A stretch of DNA of 64,000 bases from assembly GCF_003003125.1 (NCBI RefSeq), contig NZ_PVTZ01000001.1:62001-126000 (forward strand). Reading direction: 5' to 3'. The position numbers and the translations under genes were made by a program. Under the pieces are notes generated by a model. It saw only the letters and a list, made by a program, of their open reading frames with translations, did no database searches and was not told the DNA's origin. This document shows positions 46,117-52,913 of the stretch, in pieces (position 1 is the first letter of the stretch; each line of letters opens with the position of its first letter). Origin of the DNA: Laceyella sediminis (GTDB taxonomy: Bacteria > Bacillota > Bacilli > Thermoactinomycetales > Thermoactinomycetaceae).

Positions 46117-46176
46117 ACCAGCCACCTCTTTTTAGAAACACTTGTGCAACCAGATCGAGCCTGGTTACAACGCTAC

Positions 46177-46312
46177 TTAGGGCGTGTTTGGCAAATCAAG
46201 TTGGCGAAAAGAAGCGGTGGAAAAACCCTTTTCTCGATGAGCGCCTCGTCACGTGTAATGCGCATGAGAAAAACGGTTTTGAAGCCGCTTGCCTTTATCA
46301 GACACGTGTTAG
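46177..46312. mobile_element. MITE-like palindromic element, copy 2 (with TTAG duplication)
   Basis: Flanked by TTAG on both sides (46177-46180 and 46309-46312). The 128-bp interior begins GGCGTGTTTGGCAAATCAAG and is about the reverse complement of copy 1. Shared segments include GCGCCTCGTCACG and AAAACGGTTTTG-like arms. Its right end (CAGACACGTG) has drifted, so this copy looks older or less constrained. It inserted between yktB and speA. The other parts of the 558-bp gap hold a terminator and the speA promoter. Confidence 0.78.
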
Positions 46313-46473
46313 AACGATATGTTTACGCAAGAAGGTCCAGTGGCGGTCAACCAGCCCATCCATTGCCCCGTCATTTCCCATTTCGCTTTCCCACATGCAT
46401 TTAACATTGAAACTCCTTCGAAATCCGCTTACATCTTTCAACTCCCTTGCCCCCAAGCAATCTCCGCAGTCTA

Positions 46474-46499
46474 AAAACGCCATCTTACAGGCGTTTTTT
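46474..46499. terminator. Bidirectional terminator upstream of speA
   Basis: AAAACGCC/GGCGTTTT stem (46474-46481 with 46490-46497) with T runs on both strands. On the plus strand it would end transcription coming from yktB or the MITE before the speA promoter. Confidence 0.75.
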
Positions 46500-46581
46500 G
46501 CAGTATTTCACCTCCCTTTCACCGTTCAACCAACTGTCTAATTTTACTTATGAAATTTTTCTTTTGTTGCCGTTTCGTTTT

Positions 46582-46590
46582 TGTTATACT
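46582..46590 (+). promoter_or_regulatory. speA: Extended -10 promoter of speA
   Basis: TGTTATACT: a TATACT box with TG in the extended -10 position, about 85 bp before the speA ATG. The -35 region (TTTTGT) is poor. Confidence 0.5.
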
Positions 46591-46674
46591 AACGGTCGTG
46601 CATATGCTCAACAATTTCCGTATGTTCATGCGGTTTATGTGATAAAGCGATAAAGGTAAAGGCAGGCAACGCAT

Positions 46675-48132
46675 ATGAACAATAAACAATACCAAACTCC
46701 TTTATTTACGAAATTGAGAGAACACGCAAACCTCAACCCGATCCAATTTCACATCCCTGGCCATAAGAAAGGGCAGGGCATGGATCCCGAATACCGCGAT
46801 TTCATCGGGTTGAACGCCTTGTCGATCGACTTGATCAATATCGCCCCTCTCGATGACCTGCACCATCCCCAGGGCATTATTCAAGAAGCCCAACAGCTGG
46901 CGGCAGAAGCCTTTGGCGCGGATCATACCTTTTTCTCCATCCAAGGCACCAGCGGAGCGATTATGACTATGGTCATGTCCGTCGTCGGCCCCGGCGATAA
47001 AATCATCGTGCCGCGCAATGTGCACAAATCCGTCCTGTCGGCGATCATCTTGGCGGGAGCATTGCCCATTTTTGTGCATCCGGAAATGGACAAAACCTTG
47101 GGTATCGCCCACGGCATCACTGCCAGCCAAGTGGAAAAGGCGTTGGCGCTCCACCCGGAAGCCAAAGCAGTGTTGGTCATTAATCCCACGTATTACGGCG
47201 TTGCTGGCAATCTCAAGGAGATTGTCGATCTGGTTCACCGACACGGCATTCCCGTGCTCGTCGATGAAGCACATGGGGTACTCACCCACTTCCATGACCG
47301 TTTGCCCCTCTCAGCAATGGATGCCGGGGCCGATATGGCCGCAACCAGCGTCCACAAATTGGGTGGCTCGCTCACTCAAAGCTCTGTGTTAAATGTCCGC
47401 GAGGGTTTGGTTAACCCGGCGCGCGTGCAATCCATTATCAGCATGTTGACTACGACTTCTACGTCCTACATCCTGTTGGCATCGCTGGACGCCGCCCGCC
47501 GCTATTTGGCCGTAAACGGCGAAGCGATCATCGAAGAAACCCTGCGCCTGGCCGATTATGCCCGACGGCAAATCAATGAAATTGCCGGATTGCGCTGCGT
47601 CGGCCGAGAATGGCTGGGAAGCGATGCGCTTTATGATTTGGATGAAACCAAGCTTCTCATTCATTTGGAAAACATGACCATCAATGGGAATGAAGCAGAA
47701 AACTGGCTGCGCGAAAACTACCAGATCGAAGTAGAACTCAGCGATTTGCACAACTTGCTCTGCTTGATCACACCTGGAGACACCCAAGACACCATTGATC
47801 AACTCCTTAATGCGCTCAAGGACATGGCTGATCGCTTTTACCAAGACAAATGTCATTCTCCGGTGGAGATTCGCCTTCCTGAGATTCCTAGATTGGTGCT
47901 ATCTCCGCGCGAAGCGTTTTACAGTGAGACAGAATCCATCTTGCTGAAGGAAGCAGTCGGCCGGGTGATTGCCGAGTTCATCATGATCTACCCTCCCGGC
48001 ATTCCCATCTTGGCGCCAGGCGAAGAGATCACCGAAGAAAACATCTACTATATCGAAGAACATCTCCAAGCGGGGCTCCCCGTCCAAGGGCCGGAAGACC
48101 CCACTATGCGCATGATTCGTGTAATCAAATAA
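46675..48132 (+). CDS. speA: Arginine decarboxylase (PLP fold type I)
   Basis: Decarboxylates arginine to agmatine for polyamine synthesis. The 485 residues follow B. subtilis SpeA nearly throughout. Matching segments are QFHIPGHKKGQGMDPE at the start, FSIQGTSGAIMTMVM, VDEAHGVLTHFH, the PLP lysine in TSVHKLGGSLTQSS (near residue 227), MLTTTSTSYILLASLD, and VQGPEDPTMRMIRVIK at the end. The family also holds lysine and ornithine decarboxylases, so specificity is by similarity. AAAGG lies somewhat far from the ATG. Convergent with the SR1-like RNA. Confidence 0.93.
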   Translation: MNNKQYQTPLFTKLREHANLNPIQFHIPGHKKGQGMDPEYRDFIGLNALSIDLINIAPLDDLHHPQGIIQEAQQLAAEAFGADHTFFSIQGTSGAIMTMVMSVVGPGDKIIVPRNVHKSVLSAIILAGALPIFVHPEMDKTLGIAHGITASQVEKALALHPEAKAVLVINPTYYGVAGNLKEIVDLVHRHGIPVLVDEAHGVLTHFHDRLPLSAMDAGADMAATSVHKLGGSLTQSSVLNVREGLVNPARVQSIISMLTTTSTSYILLASLDAARRYLAVNGEAIIEETLRLADYARRQINEIAGLRCVGREWLGSDALYDLDETKLLIHLENMTINGNEAENWLRENYQIEVELSDLHNLLCLITPGDTQDTIDQLLNALKDMADRFYQDKCHSPVEIRLPEIPRLVLSPREAFYSETESILLKEAVGRVIAEFIMIYPPGIPILAPGEEITEENIYYIEEHLQAGLPVQGPEDPTMRMIRVIK

Positions 48133-48157
48133 GCCACCGTCTAATTGACGGTGGCTT
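48131..48157. terminator. Shared hairpin between speA and the SR1-like RNA
   Basis: A perfect 11-bp stem AAGCCACCGTC/GACGGTGGCTT starting in the speA stop codon. On the minus strand it is followed by ATTTGATT, on the plus strand by TCATCGTTT, so the T runs are modest both ways. Confidence 0.6.
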
Positions 48158-48178
48158 TCATCGTTTATGTGAACCACA

Positions 48179-48207
48179 CCGCTGTTTCAACGGCGGGCTT
48201 TTTATTT
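48179..48207 (+). terminator. Second plus-strand terminator downstream of speA
   Basis: CCGCTG/CGGCGG stem with one G-U pair (48179-48184 with 48191-48196), six-base loop, followed by GCTTTTTATTT. Confidence 0.6.
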
Positions 48208-48288
48208 GATCAATCTTCCCGTTAGCAAATCGTGACAGACGTTCACAGCGCCAATTGGCCGCCATGATCCAGCTGACCATTCGCTCAC

Positions 48289-48420
48289 TTATTCGCTTTT
48301 CGCGGTGGCAGCTGTTTCCGTATTTTCGCAGCCCGGGCATTTGCCATACAACGTGCCCACCTTCTCTGCCGGCACATAAGTAATCACTTCTTCACATGTT
48401 TGGCACACAATCGCTTCCAT
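48289..48420 (-). CDS. SR1P, GapA-binding peptide
   Basis: A 43-residue peptide beginning MEAIVCQTCEEVITYV, with two Cys-X2-Cys pairs (CQTC, CPGC) and the LYGKC segment. This is the pattern of B. subtilis SR1P, which binds glyceraldehyde-3-phosphate dehydrogenase GapA and promotes its interaction with RNase J1. GGGAGGG lies eight bases before the ATG. The gene is easily missed because of its size. Position next to speA, as in Bacillus, strongly supports the call. Confidence 0.87.
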   Translation of the reverse strand: MEAIVCQTCEEVITYVPAEKVGTLYGKCPGCENTETAATAKSE

Positions 48421-48453
48421 TGAAGTTCCCTCCCGAACTGATTTGCAAGCATT

Positions 48454-48470
48454 TTGTAAGCGCTCTTATT
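48454..48470. promoter_or_regulatory. Catabolite-responsive element-like site in the SR1 leader
   Basis: The plus strand reads TTGTAAGCGCTCTTATT, which fits the CcpA cre consensus WTGNAARCGNWWNCAWW with two mismatches. It lies just downstream of the predicted SR1 start point, so bound CcpA would block elongation. B. subtilis sr1 is reported to respond to CcpA mildly. Confidence 0.45.
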
Positions 48471-48484
48471 ATGATGTCACTTAT

Positions 48485-48513
48485 ATTATATTATGACATA
48501 CTATTTATGTCAA
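48485..48513 (-). promoter_or_regulatory. Sigma-A promoter of the SR1-like RNA with CcpN-like site
   Basis: A fully consensus promoter on the minus strand: TTGACA (48508-48513), 17-bp spacer, TATAAT (48485-48490). The spacer contains, on the plus strand, TATGACATACT (48492-48502), which fits the CcpN consensus TRTGHYATAYW (as I recall it) at all 11 positions. CcpN is the main glycolytic repressor of sr1 in B. subtilis. Confidence 0.8.
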
Positions 48514-48552
48514 AGGGTGATTTATTTTGCCCATTTCCCAAAAAAAGCGCAC

Positions 48553-48582
48553 AAAAAAAGAGCAAATCCGAAGACTTGCTCT
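48553..48582 (-). terminator. Terminator after the DUF3055 gene
   Basis: AGAGCAA/TTGCTCT stem (48576-48582 with 48559-48565) followed on the minus strand by a run of seven T. Confidence 0.82.
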
Positions 48583-48587
48583 CACTA

Positions 48588-48890
48588 TCAATGCTCTGCT
48601 TCTATTTCCATGGTAATCGCGGGAAGGTTGCTTCTGAAAAACAACGCAATCTCCTCCGCTTCTTCTCGTGAACGAAGATTAAAGATCTTCTGCAGATATT
48701 CCAAATTCTCAGTATCCTCCATTGAAAGCAGAGAGGAGCGTCCAGTTTGCATGCAAACAACAAGCGGCTTACCAAAAAACATGTGGGTGTACACGATTCC
48801 GAAGTCGTATCGGCCGTGCTCGGAAATGAAACCGACGAAGCGCACTTTCGCTTTTTCGGACTCGTCATACAGTCGTTCATAAAGACTCAT
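48588..48890 (-). CDS. DUF3055 family protein
   Basis: A 100-residue soluble protein. The pattern KVRFVGFISEHGRYDFGIVYTH, then FGKPLVVCMQTGRSSLLS and a helical C-terminal part, matches the DUF3055 (SAV0927-like) family of Bacillales. Function unknown. GAGGAGGAG precedes the ATG and a terminator follows, so it is monocistronic. Confidence 0.75.
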   Translation of the reverse strand: MSLYERLYDESEKAKVRFVGFISEHGRYDFGIVYTHMFFGKPLVVCMQTGRSSLLSMEDTENLEYLQKIFNLRSREEAEEIALFFRSNLPAITMEIEAEH

Positions 48891-48928
48891 CTAATCTCCT
48901 CCTCACTTTCTTTGAAGAATGGGAAAGA

Positions 48929-48982
48929 CATTGCGAAAAGCAATGTCCTCGGTCAAGTGGTTTTACACAGAAGCCCGTGGGA
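48929..48982 (-). terminator. Two hairpins after the GAF gene
   Basis: A perfect GACATTGC/GCAATGTC stem with loop GAAAA (48929-48949) and, next to it, AGCCC/GGGCT (48974-48990 region). They lie between the GAF gene and the DUF3055 gene. T runs are weak, so termination is only likely. Confidence 0.4.
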
Positions 48983-49030
48983 CAGGGCTATTACTTATTT
49001 CCCCACCCGCGTATCAATGAAACCTTTTTT

Positions 49031-49471
49031 TCATGAATTATATTTTTCTACTTTCGTTTCAAAAAGAGACGCCAACTCCATAAACAGAGAAACATCTTCT
49101 TCATCAATCACATTAGCACGTCTGGCGATCACAACAAGCACGCCGATCAAATGATGCCCTCGATAGAATGGCATATACACTTCGACCCTTCCGGACAATC
49201 GTTCGCGAACCATGCTCCCCCTAGCTGCAGCTACACTGATCAACCCTTCCCCGAAAGGAATGCGCTGTGGCAGAAGTCGCTCCCCTTCATCGTGACGTAA
49301 CACAAAAGCATAATCCTGAACCAAATATATGCTTACCCATTGGTAACCGGGCATCTTTTTTTGCAATGACTCACACACAAATTGGTAAAGATCGTTCACT
49401 TGATCCGCGCATTTATCTGAAACGACGCCGATCTCTGAGCGTAACTCGTCGAGCAAATCCACTTTACGCAT
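49031..49471 (-). CDS. GAF domain protein
   Basis: A single GAF domain of 146 residues. WVSIYLVQDYAFVLRH, then PFGEGLISVAAARGSMV and YMPFYRGHHLIGVLVV, follow the order of the small free-methionine-sulfoxide-reductase-like (YtsP) GAF proteins. However, the catalytic cysteines of that enzyme group are not visible here, so it more likely senses or binds a small ligand. GGAGG lies before ATG 49471; 22 upstream codons are unsupported. Confidence 0.8.
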   Translation of the reverse strand: MRKVDLLDELRSEIGVVSDKCADQVNDLYQFVCESLQKKMPGYQWVSIYLVQDYAFVLRHDEGERLLPQRIPFGEGLISVAAARGSMVRERLSGRVEVYMPFYRGHHLIGVLVVIARRANVIDEEDVSLFMELASLFETKVEKYNS

Positions 49472-49585
49472 CAGAAAGCCTCCAAATCCGTAGAATAGAA
49501 AGAATTTTAACATGACCGCATACACGGGACAAGTCATTATATTTCAATTTTTTTAAAAACGTGATGAATCCATCATGAAGCTTGC

Positions 49586-49603
49586 AAAAATCGCGCGATT
49601 TTT
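49586..49603. repeat. Perfect 18-bp palindrome
   Basis: AAAAATCGCGCGATTTTT, a perfect palindrome in the 313-bp divergent gap between the GAF and DUF1885 genes. It could be an operator or a short-loop (GCGC) terminator-like hairpin with T runs on both strands. The rest of the gap holds the DUF1885 promoter. Confidence 0.55.
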
Positions 49604-49711
49604 CCGTTACCTTCCTATTTCCGAAAAAAACGAACCTCAAACATGTTGCGGCAAAGCACTCTTCAAACCATCGCAATGCGATCAGTGTCCAAATAATGAG
49701 ATTTGATTGAT

Positions 49712-49741
49712 TTGCGCAACCATTTCGCCCCGTGCTAAGAT
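49712..49741 (+). promoter_or_regulatory. Promoter of the DUF1885 gene
   Basis: TTGCGC, 18 bp, TAAGAT, with TGC directly before the -10 giving an extended -10. It ends about 45 bp before the start codon. Confidence 0.55.
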
Positions 49742-49784
49742 GGAAGTAAAAAAACATTAGCCATGGATGAGGAGCGAGTTTTCA

Positions 49785-50201
49785 TTGAATAAAAGCGCAT
49801 ACATCAAGCTGGTGAAAGGTTCTGCGCAAACTGACGTTACTCTGGCCGATGTGAAGGAACTCTTGGTTCGCTACCAACATATGACTTCGCTGACCGGCCA
49901 ACAGCTGGACTGGGATTATCAAGCGGCCGCCTTCCCTTACACCATCGAAGAACAGGAACAAGACGGCGTCCCCTATCTGGTACTGAAAGGAACGGAAACC
50001 CACTTGTACCGCGGCTTAGTGATTGGCGTCAGCCAGGAAGAAGATTCCGGCATCCCCTACGTCCAATTGGTTTTGCCGGAACAAGCAACGCACGGCGACC
50101 TCGCCAAAGGAAACGAATTCTCCAAGTACATAGCCAAACAGCTTAAAGGCGAACTCCACTTGTTCAACGGCCGCATCATTTATTACAATCCGCGCAAATG
50201 A
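49785..50201 (+). CDS. DUF1885 family protein
   Basis: A 138-residue protein starting MNKSAYIKLVKGSAQTDVT, with YQHMTSLTGQQLDWDYQAAAFPYTI and LVLPEQATHGDLAKGNEF, then LHLFNGRIIYYNPRK at the end, the pattern of the DUF1885 family of Bacillales. Function unknown. The start is TTG 49785 with GAGGAGCG ten bases upstream. An ATG six codons earlier includes that site and has none of its own. Confidence 0.83.
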   Translation: MNKSAYIKLVKGSAQTDVTLADVKELLVRYQHMTSLTGQQLDWDYQAAAFPYTIEEQEQDGVPYLVLKGTETHLYRGLVIGVSQEEDSGIPYVQLVLPEQATHGDLAKGNEFSKYIAKQLKGELHLFNGRIIYYNPRK

Positions 50202-50204
50202 AAA

Positions 50205-50240
50205 GCACCCTGGGAATCTCCCAGGGCGCCTTCATTTCAC
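50205..50240 (+). terminator. Terminator after the DUF1885 gene
   Basis: GCACCCTGGGA/TCCCAGGGCGC stem (50205-50215 with 50219-50229), three-base loop, followed by CTTCATTTC. Confidence 0.6.
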
Positions 50241-50280
50241 TTGCGCTCAAAGCGGTTGACCTGCCGAATCAGCTTCACTG

Positions 50281-51603
50281 TCAATACAGAACATCCAACT
50301 CCAGATCAAGCTCATTTTCCACGCGGTACAACTCTTGCAAAAACTCGGCAAATTTCTCTTTGTCCTGTTGCTCGTAACAGCGTGCCAACTTGAGAATCAC
50401 CTTGTGCTCTTGTGGCTTGTCCCCTTTTTTGCGCGCCATCTTCCACACTTTCTCATACACTTGAATCGCATCACTGTAAGCGCCTTGCTTAGCGTGACAG
50501 TCCCCCAAAACAATGTACGTTTCCCGATGCGGCATGGTTTGGTGATTTCGTTCACAAATAGCCACAGCCTCTTCCAACACTTGTTTGGCTTCGTCGCTTT
50601 TGCCTTGTTCCAGCAACACCATCCCCAAATATGTATGCGTTTTTATTTTTAATTCATCCGCTTTAATTTTTTCTTGCAAGCAGAGTGCCGTGCGGAAACA
50701 ATCCTCCGCCTCATCCCATTGGCCCTTGCGCAAATGGATACCGCCCAGCATCATCCACAGCTCGGATGCATGTTCTGGCTTTTTGTTGATACGGGCCAGT
50801 TCGATCCCTGCGGTAGCGTGGCTAACCGCTTCATCATACAATTTGAGCTTGGTCAGCATGGAAACCCGTGACTGCGACAAATTTAGCGCCACTTCCACAT
50901 TTTTGATCTCATCGATCTGTTGCCACAAATCTTCAATCAGCCGCAGTCCCTCCTCGATCCGATCCAGCTTTTCCAACACTTTCACCTTCGCCGCTAGCAA
51001 CATGCTTTTATAATCGCTGCGCTCACCCGCCTCTTGGAAATGCTCTATGCCTTCTTCTACATACTTCAAGGCTTGGTCCGCATCATGCACTTCCATCGCA
51101 ATGCGCCCCAGTTCATGATAACTAGCCGCTTTTATGTTGCTTTTCTGCCACTCCCCCTTCTGGTCGACGATCCGAATCGCTTCTAGAAAATGATTTTGTG
51201 ATTTAACCCAATTTTTCTTCTGCAAATAGATTTTCCCTCGCAAAAAATGTACATAGGCTGTGGACAAGTGATTGTTAGGCACTGCCAATTTGCGCAATTT
51301 CTCCAAGCCTTTGTCGGGATTCATCAAGTCAACAATACTTTCCACCGCTGCCAGCTTTAATTCCATTTGCTCTTCTTCCTGCTTTTCTTTTGCCCACAAT
51401 TCATGAATCTGCTCTAGGTTCACTCCCAGTTTGTCAGCGATGTACCGAACCTTTTCCTCGTTTACATAGGTGATGCCCCGCTCAATATTGCTGATCGTGG
51501 AAGGGGAAATAAAGTCATCGGCCAGATCCTCTAACCTCAGACCCAGTTCTTTCCTCCGTTTGCGCAACAATTCACCAATTTGGCTGGGATGAATATACTC
51601 CAT
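50281..51603 (-). CDS. HTH-TPR transcriptional regulator (RRNPP-like)
   Basis: A 440-residue protein with an N-terminal helix-turn-helix (LLRKRRKELGLRLEDLADDFISPSTISNIERG, about residues 10-60). About 360 residues of TPR-like helical repeats follow, with units such as AASYHELGRIAM, LWMMLGGIHLRKGQWDEAE and TYLGMVLLEQGKSDEAK. The layout and length recall NprR/PlcR-type regulators, whose TPR domain binds a secreted peptide. No classical peptide gene is adjacent, but a 15-codon frame overlaps its stop. The ATG at 51603 has AGAGGTGA upstream; GTG 51615 is the alternative. Target genes unknown. Confidence 0.83.
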   Translation of the reverse strand: MEYIHPSQIGELLRKRRKELGLRLEDLADDFISPSTISNIERGITYVNEEKVRYIADKLGVNLEQIHELWAKEKQEEEQMELKLAAVESIVDLMNPDKGLEKLRKLAVPNNHLSTAYVHFLRGKIYLQKKNWVKSQNHFLEAIRIVDQKGEWQKSNIKAASYHELGRIAMEVHDADQALKYVEEGIEHFQEAGERSDYKSMLLAAKVKVLEKLDRIEEGLRLIEDLWQQIDEIKNVEVALNLSQSRVSMLTKLKLYDEAVSHATAGIELARINKKPEHASELWMMLGGIHLRKGQWDEAEDCFRTALCLQEKIKADELKIKTHTYLGMVLLEQGKSDEAKQVLEEAVAICERNHQTMPHRETYIVLGDCHAKQGAYSDAIQVYEKVWKMARKKGDKPQEHKVILKLARCYEQQDKEKFAEFLQELYRVENELDLELDVLY

Positions 51604-51720
51604 TCGCTCATTCACCTCTTCATCAAGGATTGCATCGCAACCCCAACAAATTAATTGAAATTTTACCGCATTCTAACCATTTGATAGAAAGATTATTAGA
51701 GTTTCAAATAGAAGGGCGGT

Positions 51721-51749
51721 TTGACATAAATTTTTCCAGGATGTATACT
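51721..51749 (+). promoter_or_regulatory. Strong sigma-A promoter of the 99-residue gene
   Basis: TTGACA (51721-51726), 17-bp spacer, TATACT (51744-51749). Close to consensus, and about 54 bp before the ATG. It lies 120 bp from the divergent HTH-TPR regulator, which could act on it. Confidence 0.75.
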
Positions 51750-51802
51750 CTTCGTATCACAATAATAAATTTTCAGTAAAATAAAACGAAAGGATTGAAG
51801 TG

Positions 51803-52102
51803 ATGCTGAAATTGCTCATCTCCGGAAAACCTTCAGAACTACACCCCTTCCTGTTTGACCTTGCCACACAACCACAATATCATATGCAATTGCACACTAT
51901 TGAACAATCCCCCTCCCCAACGGGAGAAGCAAAGGTGGAAGCACAGCTTCAGTTTGTACCAACCCATCGCAATCCACTGCATATCACGTTGATCACAGAC
52001 ACAGGTGAGGAGATTCACATCCACTTTGTCGATGGACACATGGTCAAAATGGATGAAACAATCACTTTTATCAGTGGGAAAGTTTATGACATATTTGGAT
52101 AG
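51803..52102 (+). CDS. Hypothetical protein
   Basis: A 99-residue protein with no recognised family: MLKLLISGKPSELHPFLFDL at the start, a beta-rich C-terminal half (HITLITDTGEEIHIHFVDGHMVK, ITFISGKVYDIFG). The central KVEAQLQFVPTHR suggests a strand-rich fold. AAAGGA precedes ATG 51803. It has a near-consensus promoter and is divergent from the HTH-TPR regulator, suggesting constitutive or regulator-controlled expression. Its stop is followed within a base by a minus-strand terminator. Confidence 0.7.
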   Translation: MLKLLISGKPSELHPFLFDLATQPQYHMQLHTIEQSPSPTGEAKVEAQLQFVPTHRNPLHITLITDTGEEIHIHFVDGHMVKMDETITFISGKVYDIFG

Positions 52103-52153
52103 AAAAAAGCCCCATAAACTCGGCTGGTAGGGGCATGAAGAAAAGTTGGTCTA
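52103..52153 (-). ncRNA. Candidate very short RNA with terminator
   Basis: On the minus strand TTACCA (52183-52188), 17 bp and TGCTACAAT (extended -10; -10 box 52160-52165) form a promoter. About 20 bases after the expected start, GCCCC/GGGGC (52130-52134 with 52109-52113) is followed by TTTTTTC. If active it would make an RNA of about 50 nt. The terminator could instead simply end the PAP2 transcript. Confidence 0.3.
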
Positions 52154-52206
52154 TTCTATATTGTAGCATAATTACCGGTGTATGGTAAGTGTCAATGCTA
52201 AGGATT

Positions 52207-52245
52207 CAGCCCCTTTCCTAGGCAGCTTGTCCAGGAAAGGGGCTG
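52207..52245. repeat. Perfect 13-bp inverted repeat
   Basis: CAGCCCCTTTCCT and AGGAAAGGGGCTG (52207-52219 with 52233-52245), loop of 13. It lies immediately downstream of the PAP2 stop, with no T run on either strand. It is either an inefficient terminator, an RNA-stability hairpin or a regulatory site. Confidence 0.55.
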
Positions 52246-52253
52246 AAGGGGGT

Positions 52254-52787
52254 TCATATCACTTGAAACAAGTAAACTGAACCCGCAGCAAACGCACTAC
52301 CCAAGCAAGTTCCAATCAACACATCTGTGGGGTAATGCAAAGCCAGGTACATGCGAGAAAATCCGACAATGATGGCATACGGCAGTAAGATAGCCATGAA
52401 TGCCGTCGAATGCAGGATAAACGTTATCGCGACGGAGAACGCCGCCGTCGTATGCCCCGACGGGAAAGAATAGTCCGTCAGCGGGTTGGGGAACGTATGC
52501 AAATGCTCCAACCGCAGATAAGGACGGATTCGAGGCATCAACATCTTCAGCACGCGCACGATCAAATGGCTACCCGCGAGGGCGATCACACCTTCAACCG
52601 CCCATGTTTTAAACTCTTCGGGCATAAACAGATACCACACAAGCAGAAAACCGATCGTAGCTGTGGGGCCACCCAGATGAGTAATCCGCGGCATCAACCA
52701 ATCCAACCAACGGCATTTCCAATGACAATTGACCAGTTGAATCAATGAATGGTCATATCGGGTCACCCACGAAGCAATCCCTTTCAA
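52254..52787 (-). CDS. PAP2 family membrane phosphatase
   Basis: A 177-residue integral membrane phosphatase. All three motif blocks are present: KMLMPRIRP (K-X6-RP), PSGH in DYSFPSGHTTAAF, and SRMYLALHYPTD (SR-X5-H-X3-D). About five membrane helices. The family includes undecaprenyl-pyrophosphate phosphatases (BcrC-like) and phosphatidylglycerophosphatases; a lipid carrier substrate is plausible. The start is TTG 52787 after GAGGTGAGG. Confidence 0.9.
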   Translation of the reverse strand: MKGIASWVTRYDHSLIQLVNCHWKCRWLDWLMPRITHLGGPTATIGFLLVWYLFMPEEFKTWAVEGVIALAGSHLIVRVLKMLMPRIRPYLRLEHLHTFPNPLTDYSFPSGHTTAAFSVAITFILHSTAFMAILLPYAIIVGFSRMYLALHYPTDVLIGTCLGSAFAAGSVYLFQVI

Positions 52788-52913
52788 ACCGCCTCACCTC
52801 CGCCCGCTTCAGCGTAAAATTCCCATACATTGCCATGGTAATCAAATTAGTTGAAGAGAAGGTAAATGGGGTGTTAATCTTTGCCGGAAGATCAACACCC
52901 ATGTCTATGTTTA

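Larger units (their letters stand above)
48131..48478 (-). ncRNA. SR1-like dual-function small RNA
   Basis: Predicted transcript from the consensus promoter at 48485-48513 to the hairpin at 48131-48157, about 350 nt, containing the SR1P frame and about 130 nt of 3' sequence. In B. subtilis SR1 is a 205-nt RNA next to speA. It base-pairs with ahrC mRNA and also encodes SR1P. The neighbour (speA), the peptide and the regulatory sites all agree. The exact 3' end is uncertain. Confidence 0.65.

Noticed and set aside
46144-46404. An 86-codon frame through MITE copy 2, similar in part to a minus-strand frame in copy 1
   Set aside because: The similarity reflects the shared DNA repeat, not a protein. 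The frame has no start signal and breaks outside the element, so the repeats are treated as non-coding.
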